Assembly (NCBI RefSeq): GCF_003625475.1
Contig: NZ_RAIQ01000008.1
Span: forward strand, 62,001-126,000
Reading direction: 5' to 3'
DNA from: Butyrivibrio sp. X503
Lineage (GTDB): Bacteria; Bacillota; Clostridia; Lachnospirales; Lachnospiraceae
DNA: 64,000 bases
Within the stretch, counting starts at the first letter, position 1; every line of letters begins with the position of its first letter. Shown here piece by piece: positions 16,614-24,841 of the stretch. The notes under the pieces are model-generated. The model had not been told where the DNA came from. It worked only from the letters and a program-made list of their open reading frames with translations, and did not search any database. Both the position numbers and the translations under genes were made by a program.

Positions 16614-17558
16614 ATGAAAAAAATCAGCATTTTAATTCCTTGCTTCAACGAAGAGGAGAACGTCGAGGGAATATCGGCCGCAGTTGAAAAGGTTCTTGTA
16701 AATGACCTTTCAAACTACGACTATGAGATCGTATTTATAGACAACGCATCAACTGACAGCACAAGGGCCAAGATCGAGAAAATTTGCGAAGGCAACAAGA
16801 AGATCAAGGCAATCTTTAACGTGACGAATTTCGGTCAGTTCAATTCGCCGTTCCACGGAATGTGCTCACTTGACGGAGACTGCGTGATCCCTGTTTGCGC
16901 GGACTTCCAGGATCCCGTTGAGATGATCCCTGTATTTGTAAAGAAGTGGGAAGAGGGACACAAGATTGTCAGCGGCGTTAAGTCATCGAGTAAGGAAAAC
17001 GGATTCGTCTATTTCCTTCGTACGATGTACTACAAGATGATAAAGAACATGTCTAAAGTCCGCATGATCGAGCACTTTACGGGCTTCGGACTTTACGATA
17101 AGACTTTTATTCAGCTTCTTCGCAAGCTTGACGATCCGGTGCCTTTCATAAGAGGTATCGTTGCGGAGTACGGCGAGGGCTTTAACATGACGACTGTCGA
17201 GTACGAGCAGCCTCAGAGAAGAGCCGGCAAGACTCACAACAATTTTTATACTTTATACGATGCCGCAATGCTCAGCATCACATCTTACACCAAGGTGGGA
17301 CTGCGCCTTTGCACGATCGCGGGCTTTATCTGTGCGCTTATCGATATCATCGTTGCTTTTGTTTACCTTGTACTTAAGCTTACTCACTGGTACAGCTTTC
17401 ATGCAGGTTACGCGCCGATGATCATCGGAATGTTCCTTATCGGGGCTGTTCAGCTCTTTTTCATAGGACTTATGGGCGAGTATATTCTCAACATCAACAC
17501 GAGAGTTATCGGTCGTCCCATTGTAGTCGAAGAAAAACGCATCAACTTCGATGCATAA
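16614..17558 (+). CDS. GtrB-like polyprenyl-phosphate glycosyltransferase
   Basis: GtrB/DPM1-type enzymes transfer a sugar from a nucleotide donor to undecaprenyl phosphate on the cytoplasmic face. The GT-A domain is typical: SILIPCFNEEENV at the start, VFIDNASTDST, and a CADFQDP block in the position of the metal site. Two C-terminal membrane helices (about residues 240-300) match GtrB. The ATG with TGGAG upstream gives about 314 residues, normal for the family. The lipid-linked sugar it makes would feed GT-C membrane transferases encoded downstream, after flipping by the SMR-like pair at 30.4-31.1 kb. The sugar is not predictable. Confidence 0.88.
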   Translation: MKKISILIPCFNEEENVEGISAAVEKVLVNDLSNYDYEIVFIDNASTDSTRAKIEKICEGNKKIKAIFNVTNFGQFNSPFHGMCSLDGDCVIPVCADFQDPVEMIPVFVKKWEEGHKIVSGVKSSSKENGFVYFLRTMYYKMIKNMSKVRMIEHFTGFGLYDKTFIQLLRKLDDPVPFIRGIVAEYGEGFNMTTVEYEQPQRRAGKTHNNFYTLYDAAMLSITSYTKVGLRLCTIAGFICALIDIIVAFVYLVLKLTHWYSFHAGYAPMIIGMFLIGAVQLFFIGLMGEYILNINTRVIGRPIVVEEKRINFDA

Positions 17559-17576
17559 CATTGTTCGGGAGAGAGT

Positions 17577-19037
17577 ATGAGCTTTATTTCATTTGCATTC
17601 ATGGTGTTTTTGCCGATTGCAGTGCTTGTTAATTTCATAGTGCCAAAGAAATATCGCTACATCTGGCTTCTTATCACAAGCCTTGCTTTCTATGCAACGG
17701 CGGGGATAGGTGCTGCGATTATTTTGGTTATTTCTATGGCTTCCGTTTATGCGGCAGGTCTTTTGCTTGATAAGTACAGGGACAGGGCAAAAGAGATCCT
17801 GACAGCCGCACTTGTCTTTAATATCGGAATTCTTTTTGTATTTAAATATCTAAATTTCTTTATGAGAATCTTGGGGCTCGTTTCTTTCGGAGCCCTTCCG
17901 GACATACATTTTAATCTGTTTCTTCCGCTCGGACTATCTTTTTACATACTTAAGTCCGCAGGGTATCTTATCGACGTGTACAGAGGCGACATGAAGGCCG
18001 AGAGAAATCCGGCTATGCTGGCTCTTTTTGTATCGTTCTTCCCTCAGATAGTTGCGGGCCCCATAGAAAGAGCGGGCAATATGATAAAGCAGTTTAAAGA
18101 GCCTGTTCCCGTTGATTTCGACAGATTCAGAAACGGACTTCTTCAGATGCTCTGGGGATATTTCTTGAAGCTTGTTGTGGCCGAGAGGCTTGCAATATTT
18201 GTTAATACTGTTTTTGACACGGAGACGGAGCTTGGCATAAACGGATCGCCGGCGCTTGTTGCGATTCTTTTTTACACATTTCAGATATATATCGATTTCG
18301 CCGGTTATTCGCATATTTCGATAGGTGTTGCGAGGATTCTTGGAATCGATGTTATGAAGAACTTTGAATCTCCGTATCTTGCGATGTCAATCGCGGAGTT
18401 CTGGAGAAGATGGCATATTTCGCTTTCATCCTGGCTCAGAGATTATCTCTACATTCCGCTTGGCGGAAACAGGAAAGGAACTATCAGGAAGTACATAAAC
18501 ATAATGATAGTCTTTGCGGTGAGCGGTCTTTGGCACGGCGCGAACTTTACGTTTGTTGTCTGGGGACTACTGCACGGATTGTATCAGGTGATCGGAAAGG
18601 CATTAACTCCGGCAAGAGATAAGATCATAGAATTATTCAATATCGGAAGATACAGTTTTTCTCACAGAGTGGTAAAAACTGCGGTCACTTTTTCCCTTGT
18701 AAGCTATGCGTGGGTGTTCTTTAGAGCGGACAGCCTCGGCGATGCGGTGAGGATTATTAGGAGCTCTTTTTTCTTCACACCGTGGAAGCTGGTTGATAAA
18801 AGTTTGTACGGTTATGGACTTTCGAGAGGAAATTTCTTGCTCGCTGTTGCCGGGATAGTACTTGTTGTCATCGTAGATCTGTATAACTACAGAGGAGTTG
18901 TGATCAGGGAAAATATTCTTAAGCAGGGTATGTGGCTTAGATGGATCATCATGATCACGGGCATCGTGGTGACTGTTGTTTTGGGAATCTGGGGCCCGGG
19001 CTACAACGTGGCTGATTTTATTTACAAGCAGTTTTAA
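17577..19037 (+). CDS. MBOAT-family membrane O-acyltransferase, second copy
   Basis: This is a 486-residue polytopic acyltransferase of the AlgI/DltB-like group. Motifs FWRRWHISLSSWLRDYLYIP and SGLWHGANFTFVVWG carry the conserved histidine. It begins 18 bases after gtrB and is followed after seven bases by a membrane-anchored SGNH protein. That gives the MBOAT/SGNH pair that acylates an exported glycan, here next to a GtrB gene. It differs clearly from the 3.3 kb copy in base composition and sequence, so the two are not recent duplicates. The acyl group is probably acetyl, but this is inference. Confidence 0.9.
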   Translation: MSFISFAFMVFLPIAVLVNFIVPKKYRYIWLLITSLAFYATAGIGAAIILVISMASVYAAGLLLDKYRDRAKEILTAALVFNIGILFVFKYLNFFMRILGLVSFGALPDIHFNLFLPLGLSFYILKSAGYLIDVYRGDMKAERNPAMLALFVSFFPQIVAGPIERAGNMIKQFKEPVPVDFDRFRNGLLQMLWGYFLKLVVAERLAIFVNTVFDTETELGINGSPALVAILFYTFQIYIDFAGYSHISIGVARILGIDVMKNFESPYLAMSIAEFWRRWHISLSSWLRDYLYIPLGGNRKGTIRKYINIMIVFAVSGLWHGANFTFVVWGLLHGLYQVIGKALTPARDKIIELFNIGRYSFSHRVVKTAVTFSLVSYAWVFFRADSLGDAVRIIRSSFFFTPWKLVDKSLYGYGLSRGNFLLAVAGIVLVVIVDLYNYRGVVIRENILKQGMWLRWIIMITGIVVTVVLGIWGPGYNVADFIYKQF

Positions 19038-19044
19038 GGGAATT

Positions 19045-20538
19045 ATGAAGAGAAAGATTAACATAGCTTTAAAGTGCATATTTTTTATAATAACCGTTTT
19101 TGCCATCTTGTACGGCGCTACCATTGCGCTCAGAAGAAAAGACAGCTTGTATAAGTACGCGGATTTTTTTGAGCTTGCCAAAAAAGATCAGATAGACGTT
19201 CTTTTTCTTGGCTCGTCACATACGATAAATGCGGTGAATCCGGCGGTTCTTTACAATAATTACGGCTACACTTCCTACAATATGGGCGGTCACGGATCGC
19301 TCCTTCAGGCGACATACTGGGAGCTTATGGAGGCGCTGCAGTACGAGACGCCGGAGTGGGTGGTCGTTGATGCCTACATGCTGGAAAAGAACTATCGTTA
19401 TCTGGATGACAGGGAGAACAATCCCGACGCGAGCGAGATCAATACTTCGATTGAGCAGCTGCATCTGAACATGGATGTCTGGCCGCTTAATAAGCTCAAA
19501 GTCGAGGCGATGAACGACCTTGTCCAGGATAAAGACCTAAAGAGGGAATTTCTTTTTGATTTCATCGTGTATCACAACAGGTGGGAGTACATCACGGAGG
19601 ATGATTTCAAGTCGATCGTCGGTCACGAGTCAAAGAACGAGCTCTTTGGCGCGGAGATGCGCTACGATGTTGAGACGGCGCCGTATATCTGCCAAAGACC
19701 CGAGGATGGTGAGACTTTTGCCGATCAGACGGTGGGAATGGAGTATCTTGCCAAGATCATTGAGGAGTGCCAGAATAGGGAGATTGGAGTGCTTGTTACT
19801 TTCAATCCATTTAATCCCGAGACAAAAGATATCATTGCGGCAAACACGGCGGGTGCGATATGTGACGCTTACGGAGTGCCGTATCTTAACATGCTTGATG
19901 GTGATGTGATCGACATTTATTCGGATCTTAATGACAGAGGTCACTTAAATGCCGCAGGCGCTGATAAGACTACGAGAGCGATCGGCGACTGGCTCAAGGC
20001 CAATGCAGGTCTTGTGGATCACAGAGACGATGAGGCTTACGCATATTGGGAAAAACTGAGCAACAAGTATTATGATGAGCTCAGAGAAAAGATACTTTCA
20101 GAGGATAGTCTTTTTACCAAGTTAAAGGCTTTGTCCATCGGCGAGTACGGATTTGTGCTTTATTGCAACGAGGGTTCGCAGGTGTTTACCGATGAAGTCA
20201 TGAAGCATCTGATAAAAGAGATCTCGGGTTCAAAAGTGATCTATGAAACGCCCATAGGGCCGTATATCATGATATGCGATCCCGGCTTTAACAAGGTTTA
20301 TGAGGCTTCGGGAGATGCGGCGCTAGATAATGTCGAGACGGCGATGGGCTTTATGAATTATCAGCCTGTTGAGGAGAATTTCAGGCTTTTCTACGAAACG
20401 GACGACGAGGATACGAACTATTTATACGATGAGGATCATGTGGCTGAGGATGTTCAGCTTTTGATCTATGATAAGAACACCGGTGAAGTGATAGATCACG
20501 AGTACTACACTTCCAAAGGAGGCAATTATGGCAGATAA
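19045..20538 (+). CDS. Membrane-anchored SGNH protein paired with the MBOAT gene
   Basis: This protein of about 497 residues has an N-terminal membrane helix (about residues 7-28) and an extracytoplasmic SGNH-type domain. LFLGSSHTINAVNP carries the probable nucleophile serine and NDRGHLNAAGADKTT the Asp/His pair. The layout recalls DltD and AlgJ/AlgX partners of MBOAT proteins. I chose the ATG seven bases after the MBOAT stop, with AAGGGA in front, over an upstream start inside the MBOAT gene. A C-terminal part of about 150 residues after the SGNH core is acidic and unassigned. The gene overlaps uridine kinase by 11 bases. Confidence 0.75.
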   Translation: MKRKINIALKCIFFIITVFAILYGATIALRRKDSLYKYADFFELAKKDQIDVLFLGSSHTINAVNPAVLYNNYGYTSYNMGGHGSLLQATYWELMEALQYETPEWVVVDAYMLEKNYRYLDDRENNPDASEINTSIEQLHLNMDVWPLNKLKVEAMNDLVQDKDLKREFLFDFIVYHNRWEYITEDDFKSIVGHESKNELFGAEMRYDVETAPYICQRPEDGETFADQTVGMEYLAKIIEECQNREIGVLVTFNPFNPETKDIIAANTAGAICDAYGVPYLNMLDGDVIDIYSDLNDRGHLNAAGADKTTRAIGDWLKANAGLVDHRDDEAYAYWEKLSNKYYDELREKILSEDSLFTKLKALSIGEYGFVLYCNEGSQVFTDEVMKHLIKEISGSKVIYETPIGPYIMICDPGFNKVYEASGDAALDNVETAMGFMNYQPVEENFRLFYETDDEDTNYLYDEDHVAEDVQLLIYDKNTGEVIDHEYYTSKGGNYGR

Positions 20539-21148
20539 GATCTGTATCGTGGGAATCGCGGGGGGTACCGCATCCGGAAAGACTACTATCGTTAGGAAGA
20601 TAAAAGAGAGTTTTGGCGACGATATTGTTGTCATCAACCATGATTCATATTATAAAGCGCACAACGACCTTTCCTATGAGGACAGGACGAGGCTTAACTA
20701 TGATCACCCCGATGCGTTTGATACCGAGAGAATGATCGAGGATGTAAAAAAGCTAAAGAACAATGAGGAAGTCGATATCCCCGTTTATGATTTTTCGATT
20801 CATAACAGGGTTGATGCGACGGTTCATATCATCCCTAAGAATGTTATAATTCTTGAAGGTATCCTTGTGCTTGAAAACAAAGAGCTGCGCGACCTTATGG
20901 ATATCAAGATCTTTGTCGATACCGACGCAGACGAAAGACTTATGCGCAGGATTATCCGTGATATGGCGGAGCGTGCAAGAAGTATCGAGTCTATCCTTAC
21001 TCAGTACAGAGATACCGTTAAGCCGATGCATGAGCAGTTCATCGAGCCGAGCAAAAAATACGCGGACATCATTATCCCGCGCGGCGGCGAGAACCTCACA
21101 GGTATCGGAATTTTGCAGCAGCATTTGAAGCTTATGCTGGGAGAATAA
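20528..21148 (+). CDS. udk: Uridine kinase
   Basis: Uridine kinase phosphorylates uridine and cytidine to UMP and CMP in pyrimidine salvage. The 206 residues show the whole family pattern: Walker A in GGTASGKTT, DSYYK, NYDHPDAFD, PVYDFSIHNR, a lid region with RRIIRDMAERARS, and FIEPSKKYADIIIPRGG. It overlaps the SGNH gene by 11 bases and is preceded by a GGAGG embedded in that gene, so it is translated from the glycan operon. Its presence could raise UMP/UTP or CTP supply for sugar and alcohol nucleotides, but it may simply be a housekeeping passenger. Confidence 0.95.
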   Translation: MADKICIVGIAGGTASGKTTIVRKIKESFGDDIVVINHDSYYKAHNDLSYEDRTRLNYDHPDAFDTERMIEDVKKLKNNEEVDIPVYDFSIHNRVDATVHIIPKNVIILEGILVLENKELRDLMDIKIFVDTDADERLMRRIIRDMAERARSIESILTQYRDTVKPMHEQFIEPSKKYADIIIPRGGENLTGIGILQQHLKLMLGE

Positions 21149-21190
21149 AGTGGATTGACGCTACTGTGCGTTTGATTGGGAGAGTAAAGT

Positions 21191-22384
21191 ATGTTGCAGA
21201 TTGCGTGGTCCGTGGTACGCCTCATCTTTTGGATGGTGGCGGTGCCCTTCTTTATCGGACAGCTTTTCAACTTCATATTGCCGAATGATAAAAAACGCAG
21301 AACCTTTGGGATCACGTATCTTTTGGGGCTCTTGATCTACTTTGCCGTGTTCGAAGTTATCTCGATTCCCTGCATGATACTTATAAAGTACGATGCTTTT
21401 AAGTACTGCACGTGGATCTACGGAGTGATTTGTGTAGTGCTTGCAGTGCTCGGTGCGTGCAGGTATTTCGGATTTCTTTTTACGGAAAAAGAGGATGAGG
21501 AGGCTCGCAAGATCAAGACTTCGCTTGATTATGTAAGTGACCTTAAGAGTATGAAAATTGATACCAAGATCTATTTTGGTATATTTATCGCACTGGTTTT
21601 TTTGCAGATGGTGATGAGCCTTGTCTATGCGCCGTTTGACGGAGACGATGCGTATTATGTGGTGCAGTCGCTTCAGGCGCAGCAGCTTGATGTGATGAAC
21701 ACGGTGAATCCGTATCTTGGAAGGTCGAATCTTCTAAGTCATGAGTACAGACATGCGCTCGCCGTGATCACGATGTGGATTGGGTTTGTGGCCAAGGTTT
21801 CGGGAGTGCATGCGACGATCGTTGCGCACAGTGTTATGCCGCTCTTTGTGATACCGCTCGTTTACTTCGTTTACTATCAGATTGCGAAGGTTCTTTTTAA
21901 AGATAAAAAAGACGGAACGGGGAGAAAAGAGCTTGTTCCTGTGTTTATGATATTCATAACGCTACTTATGATGTTCGGAAATGTGTCGATCAACACGCCG
22001 GCGACGTTCCTTCTGATGAGGACTTGGCAGGGCAAGACGCTGTTCTGCAGCCTGGGACTTCCGATGATACTCTGGATCTTTTTACTTATGTTTGAGGATG
22101 TGGAGAAGGTGAGAGAAGTGCAGGGCGGCCTTAAAGAGACTGCGAAAGTTGCGGCGCCGTGGTGGATCATGCTGACTTTGGTAAATATGTTCTCGGGCAT
22201 GTGCACAGCGCTCGGAGCGGGTATCGGAGCGGCATTTGCGGCGCTTCTTACACTGATTCTTTTGATCGTATCTAAGAGAAAGACGGTTGTTTTGGGCGCG
22301 GCTGTTTCGGTGATTCCAAACATTGTTTATGTCGGCATTTATTTGCTGCTCCAGCGCGGATTGCTGCATACGATTTTTAATTAA
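21191..22384 (+). CDS. DUF6077-like polytopic membrane protein, N-terminal part
   Basis: This is a 397-residue hydrophobic protein with about nine or ten helices. The block PFDGDDAYYVVQSLQAQ after the third or fourth helix resembles the acidic first-loop motif of GT-C-like transferases and of DUF6077. It ends in a hydrophobic helix and a stop. A second open frame begins 11 bases later and carries what look like the remaining helices and a C-terminal soluble domain. Full-length relatives, as I recall them, are single proteins of about 650-700 residues, so this may be the front half of a split gene. A role in extracytoplasmic glycosylation is inferred from the fold and neighbours. Confidence 0.65.
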   Translation: MLQIAWSVVRLIFWMVAVPFFIGQLFNFILPNDKKRRTFGITYLLGLLIYFAVFEVISIPCMILIKYDAFKYCTWIYGVICVVLAVLGACRYFGFLFTEKEDEEARKIKTSLDYVSDLKSMKIDTKIYFGIFIALVFLQMVMSLVYAPFDGDDAYYVVQSLQAQQLDVMNTVNPYLGRSNLLSHEYRHALAVITMWIGFVAKVSGVHATIVAHSVMPLFVIPLVYFVYYQIAKVLFKDKKDGTGRKELVPVFMIFITLLMMFGNVSINTPATFLLMRTWQGKTLFCSLGLPMILWIFLLMFEDVEKVREVQGGLKETAKVAAPWWIMLTLVNMFSGMCTALGAGIGAAFAALLTLILLIVSKRKTVVLGAAVSVIPNIVYVGIYLLLQRGLLHTIFN

Positions 22385-22395
22385 ATGAGGATAAT

Positions 22396-23226
22396 ATGTA
22401 CGGAATTTTCAGAGAGTGTTGGGTGACGCTTCGCCAGTATTTTGGCGGCTACGGCGAACCTTTGGACAATTTCAGAGCGTATTTATATATAATTATTTTC
22501 CTTGCTGCGGCGATCTACATCGCGGTTCGCGAGCGCAATGCGGCTAGGAGAGTGCTTTTGGGATTTACGCCGCTTGTGATGATCGCGGGATTTCTTTTTC
22601 CCTTGACGAAGTGGGCTTACGTCAGCAAGATCGATCCTCCGGTCGGGGAGACTTATTACAGGATCTTGTGGCTGGTGCCGGTGTATGTTGTTATCGCGTA
22701 TGCGGTGTGCTTGTTGATATCGCGCGCTAAGAGGTATACGTTTAAAACGATCATTGCGGTTGCGACGGTGTTTGTGATTGCGCTTTCGGGATCGCTTATC
22801 TATACGAACATGTATATGACCAAAGCTGAGAACATGTACCACATCCCGCAGTACGCCATCAATATTTGCGATGCGATAAAGGATGCAAACGGCGAAGGGC
22901 AGGTCGTGGCAGCTTTCCCGACAGAACTTGTCTACTTTGTAAGGCAGTACACGACTGACATCAAGATGCCGTACGGCAGGGATTACACGGACTGGACGCA
23001 GGAGGGGTATTTCCACCCGGTTTACGAGGCGATGGAGAAGCCCGAGGTGATAAACGCCAAGGAGCTCGTCGCGGCGACCCGCGACCCCGAGGGCAACGGC
23101 AATGCGGATGTCCGCTGCAAATACATCGTCCTTAAAGAAGGTCGCAAGATCGACACCGACCTCACGACGCTTGGACTGAAGCTCGTCGCGACGGTGGATG
23201 GGTATAAAATATACGAAGATAAGTAA
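22396..23226 (+). CDS. DUF6077-like membrane protein, C-terminal part
   Basis: The 276 residues begin in a hydrophobic region with four helices and end in a soluble domain of about 110 residues (GQVVAAFPTELVYFVRQY, then CKYIVLKEGRKID and VDGYKIYE). Such tails are common at the end of long bacterial membrane glycosyltransferase-like proteins. It has its own ribosome site, GAGG five bases before ATG, within the short gap after the upstream part. It lies in the -1 frame relative to that part. Either the family protein is made as two chains, or one ancestral gene was broken and the second piece gained or retained a start. Confidence 0.6.
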   Translation: MYGIFRECWVTLRQYFGGYGEPLDNFRAYLYIIIFLAAAIYIAVRERNAARRVLLGFTPLVMIAGFLFPLTKWAYVSKIDPPVGETYYRILWLVPVYVVIAYAVCLLISRAKRYTFKTIIAVATVFVIALSGSLIYTNMYMTKAENMYHIPQYAINICDAIKDANGEGQVVAAFPTELVYFVRQYTTDIKMPYGRDYTDWTQEGYFHPVYEAMEKPEVINAKELVAATRDPEGNGNADVRCKYIVLKEGRKIDTDLTTLGLKLVATVDGYKIYEDK

Positions 23227-23277
23227 TCAGCAGCTGAGAGCATAACATCATTTAAAAACTATATGGAAGTAAAATAT

Positions 23278-24123
23278 ATGAAACCGGAAGTACAGCAGTA
23301 CCTCGACAGAGTGCATGAATCGGACTATGCGATGCTCTGCGAGGTTGATAGAATTTGTCAAAAATATAATATACAGTATTATCTTCACGGAGGCACAATG
23401 CTCGGCGCCGTGAGGCACGAGGACTTCATCCCGTGGGATGACGATGTGGATATTCTCTTCCTCCGAGAAGACTACGAGAAGTTTTTGGAAGTTTATGAAA
23501 AAGAGGCGGATCCAAGATTCAAGCTCCTTAGATTTGAGCAGTATCCGCAGTTCTTTGACTTTATTACAAAGATAGCTGACAGCGAACTTACCTACGAGGA
23601 GACGACGTTCGGCGCGGAAGATTTCTATGATCACAGATACTCCCACCCGACACTGGATCTTTTCGTGTTTGATAAAGAGGCGGACAATCACAAGTGGCAG
23701 CTTGTCAGAATGAAGCTGTTATACGCACTTGCGATGGGCCACAGGCCGTACGTTGATTACAGCAAATTCAGCGGCGCGATGAAGGTTGTTTCCTTCGCGC
23801 TCACCACAATCGGTAAGCTTGTGCCGTTCAAAGTAATCGCGCGTAAGTACATGAAACTACAGGTTTTAGGTGGCACCGCGAAGCGCGGTGAGGATGAGAC
23901 GACTCTTTTCATCTCAAATGAGCAACCTGATCCCAGATACTGGGGCCTCGACTTCGACGCGGAGCATCTGATCTACGGGCCCGACACCGCGAAGATCCGC
24001 GGCAGGGAATTCCCAATTCCCAAGCACCACGACAGGTGGCTTAAGAAGACTTACGGCGACTACATGAGTCTTCCTCCGGAAGACAAGCGCGTTCCGATGC
24101 ACGTGAACGTGATAAAGGAGTAA
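23278..24123 (+). CDS. LicD-family phosphotransferase, second copy
   Basis: This protein of about 281 residues has the LicD core HGGTMLGAVRHEDFIPWDDD and VDILFLREDYEKF near residues 38-70, including the acidic cluster. It is more distant from the 865 copy than expected for a recent duplicate and is GC-richer. It is followed after three bases by an IspD/TarI-like cytidylyltransferase and then an MBOAT/SGNH pair. That pairing suggests the donor is a CDP-alcohol made by the neighbour, not necessarily CDP-choline. An alternative ATG 15 bases earlier is in frame; GGAAG fits the chosen one better. Confidence 0.87.
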   Translation: MKPEVQQYLDRVHESDYAMLCEVDRICQKYNIQYYLHGGTMLGAVRHEDFIPWDDDVDILFLREDYEKFLEVYEKEADPRFKLLRFEQYPQFFDFITKIADSELTYEETTFGAEDFYDHRYSHPTLDLFVFDKEADNHKWQLVRMKLLYALAMGHRPYVDYSKFSGAMKVVSFALTTIGKLVPFKVIARKYMKLQVLGGTAKRGEDETTLFISNEQPDPRYWGLDFDAEHLIYGPDTAKIRGREFPIPKHHDRWLKKTYGDYMSLPPEDKRVPMHVNVIKE

Positions 24124-24126
24124 TTT

Positions 24127-24840
24127 ATGAAAACAGTAGCACTTATAATTGCGGGTGGAACCGGCGAGAGAATGCACCAGGACATCCCGAAACAATTTCT
24201 TACGGTTAATGAAAAGCCCGTTATCGTGTACACGCTCGAAGCGTTCCAGAACCATCCCGAGATCGATTCGATCGCGGTTGTTTGCGTCGATGGTTGGGAG
24301 CAGATGCTCAGAGCCTACGCGAGACAGTTCAATATAGACAAGCTCGATATCGTTGTGCCCGGCGGCGAAAACGGCCAGGGCTCTATCAGAAACGGTGTTT
24401 ACGAGCTGGAAAAACATTTCGACAAAGACGACATCGTGCTTATTCACGACGCAATCCGTCCCATGGTCTCTGCTGAGATTATTTCGGATTGTCTTTTGAA
24501 GACCAAGCAGTTCGGTAACGCGATCACATCGATTCCCTGCGCGGAAGCCATGCTCACAACGTCAAACGGCGAAGACAGCAAGGAGACTTACCCCAGAGAC
24601 AATCTCAAGAGAACTCAGACTCCTCAAGGCTTTAAGCTCGGCGAGATCTGCGACCTTCACAGAGAAGCGCTCGAAAAGGGCATCACAAGCTCAGTCGCTT
24701 CCTGCACGCTCATGATCGAGCTCGGCCGAAAGGTCTTTTTCTCCCAGGGCTCGGAAAAGAACATCAAACTCACAACGGTTGATGATATCGATATTTTCAA
24801 GGCGCTTCTTATCAGCAAGAGAAGTGAATGGTTAAAATAA
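24127..24840 (+). CDS. IspD/TarI-like cytidylyltransferase
   Basis: The family joins CTP to an alcohol phosphate: methylerythritol phosphate in IspD, ribitol-5-phosphate in TarI. The 237 residues show IIAGGTGERM, IPKQFLTVNEKPVIVYTLE, GGENGQGSIRNG and HDAIRP, all typical of the fold. No TarJ-type dehydrogenase lies next to it and no other isoprenoid gene is present. The adjacent LicD gene favours a CDP-alcohol for glycan decoration. A plain isoprenoid IspD cannot be ruled out from motifs alone. Its stop is one base before the next start, so it is coupled to the MBOAT gene. Confidence 0.85.
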   Translation: MKTVALIIAGGTGERMHQDIPKQFLTVNEKPVIVYTLEAFQNHPEIDSIAVVCVDGWEQMLRAYARQFNIDKLDIVVPGGENGQGSIRNGVYELEKHFDKDDIVLIHDAIRPMVSAEIISDCLLKTKQFGNAITSIPCAEAMLTTSNGEDSKETYPRDNLKRTQTPQGFKLGEICDLHREALEKGITSSVASCTLMIELGRKVFFSQGSEKNIKLTTVDDIDIFKALLISKRSEWLK

Positions 24841-24841
24841 C

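Noticed and set aside
22370..22400. Programmed -1 frameshift joining the two DUF6077-like parts
   Set aside because: No slippery heptamer is in the right frame, and the -1 frame has its own TAA just before the junction. A ribosome site in front of the second ATG argues for re-initiation.
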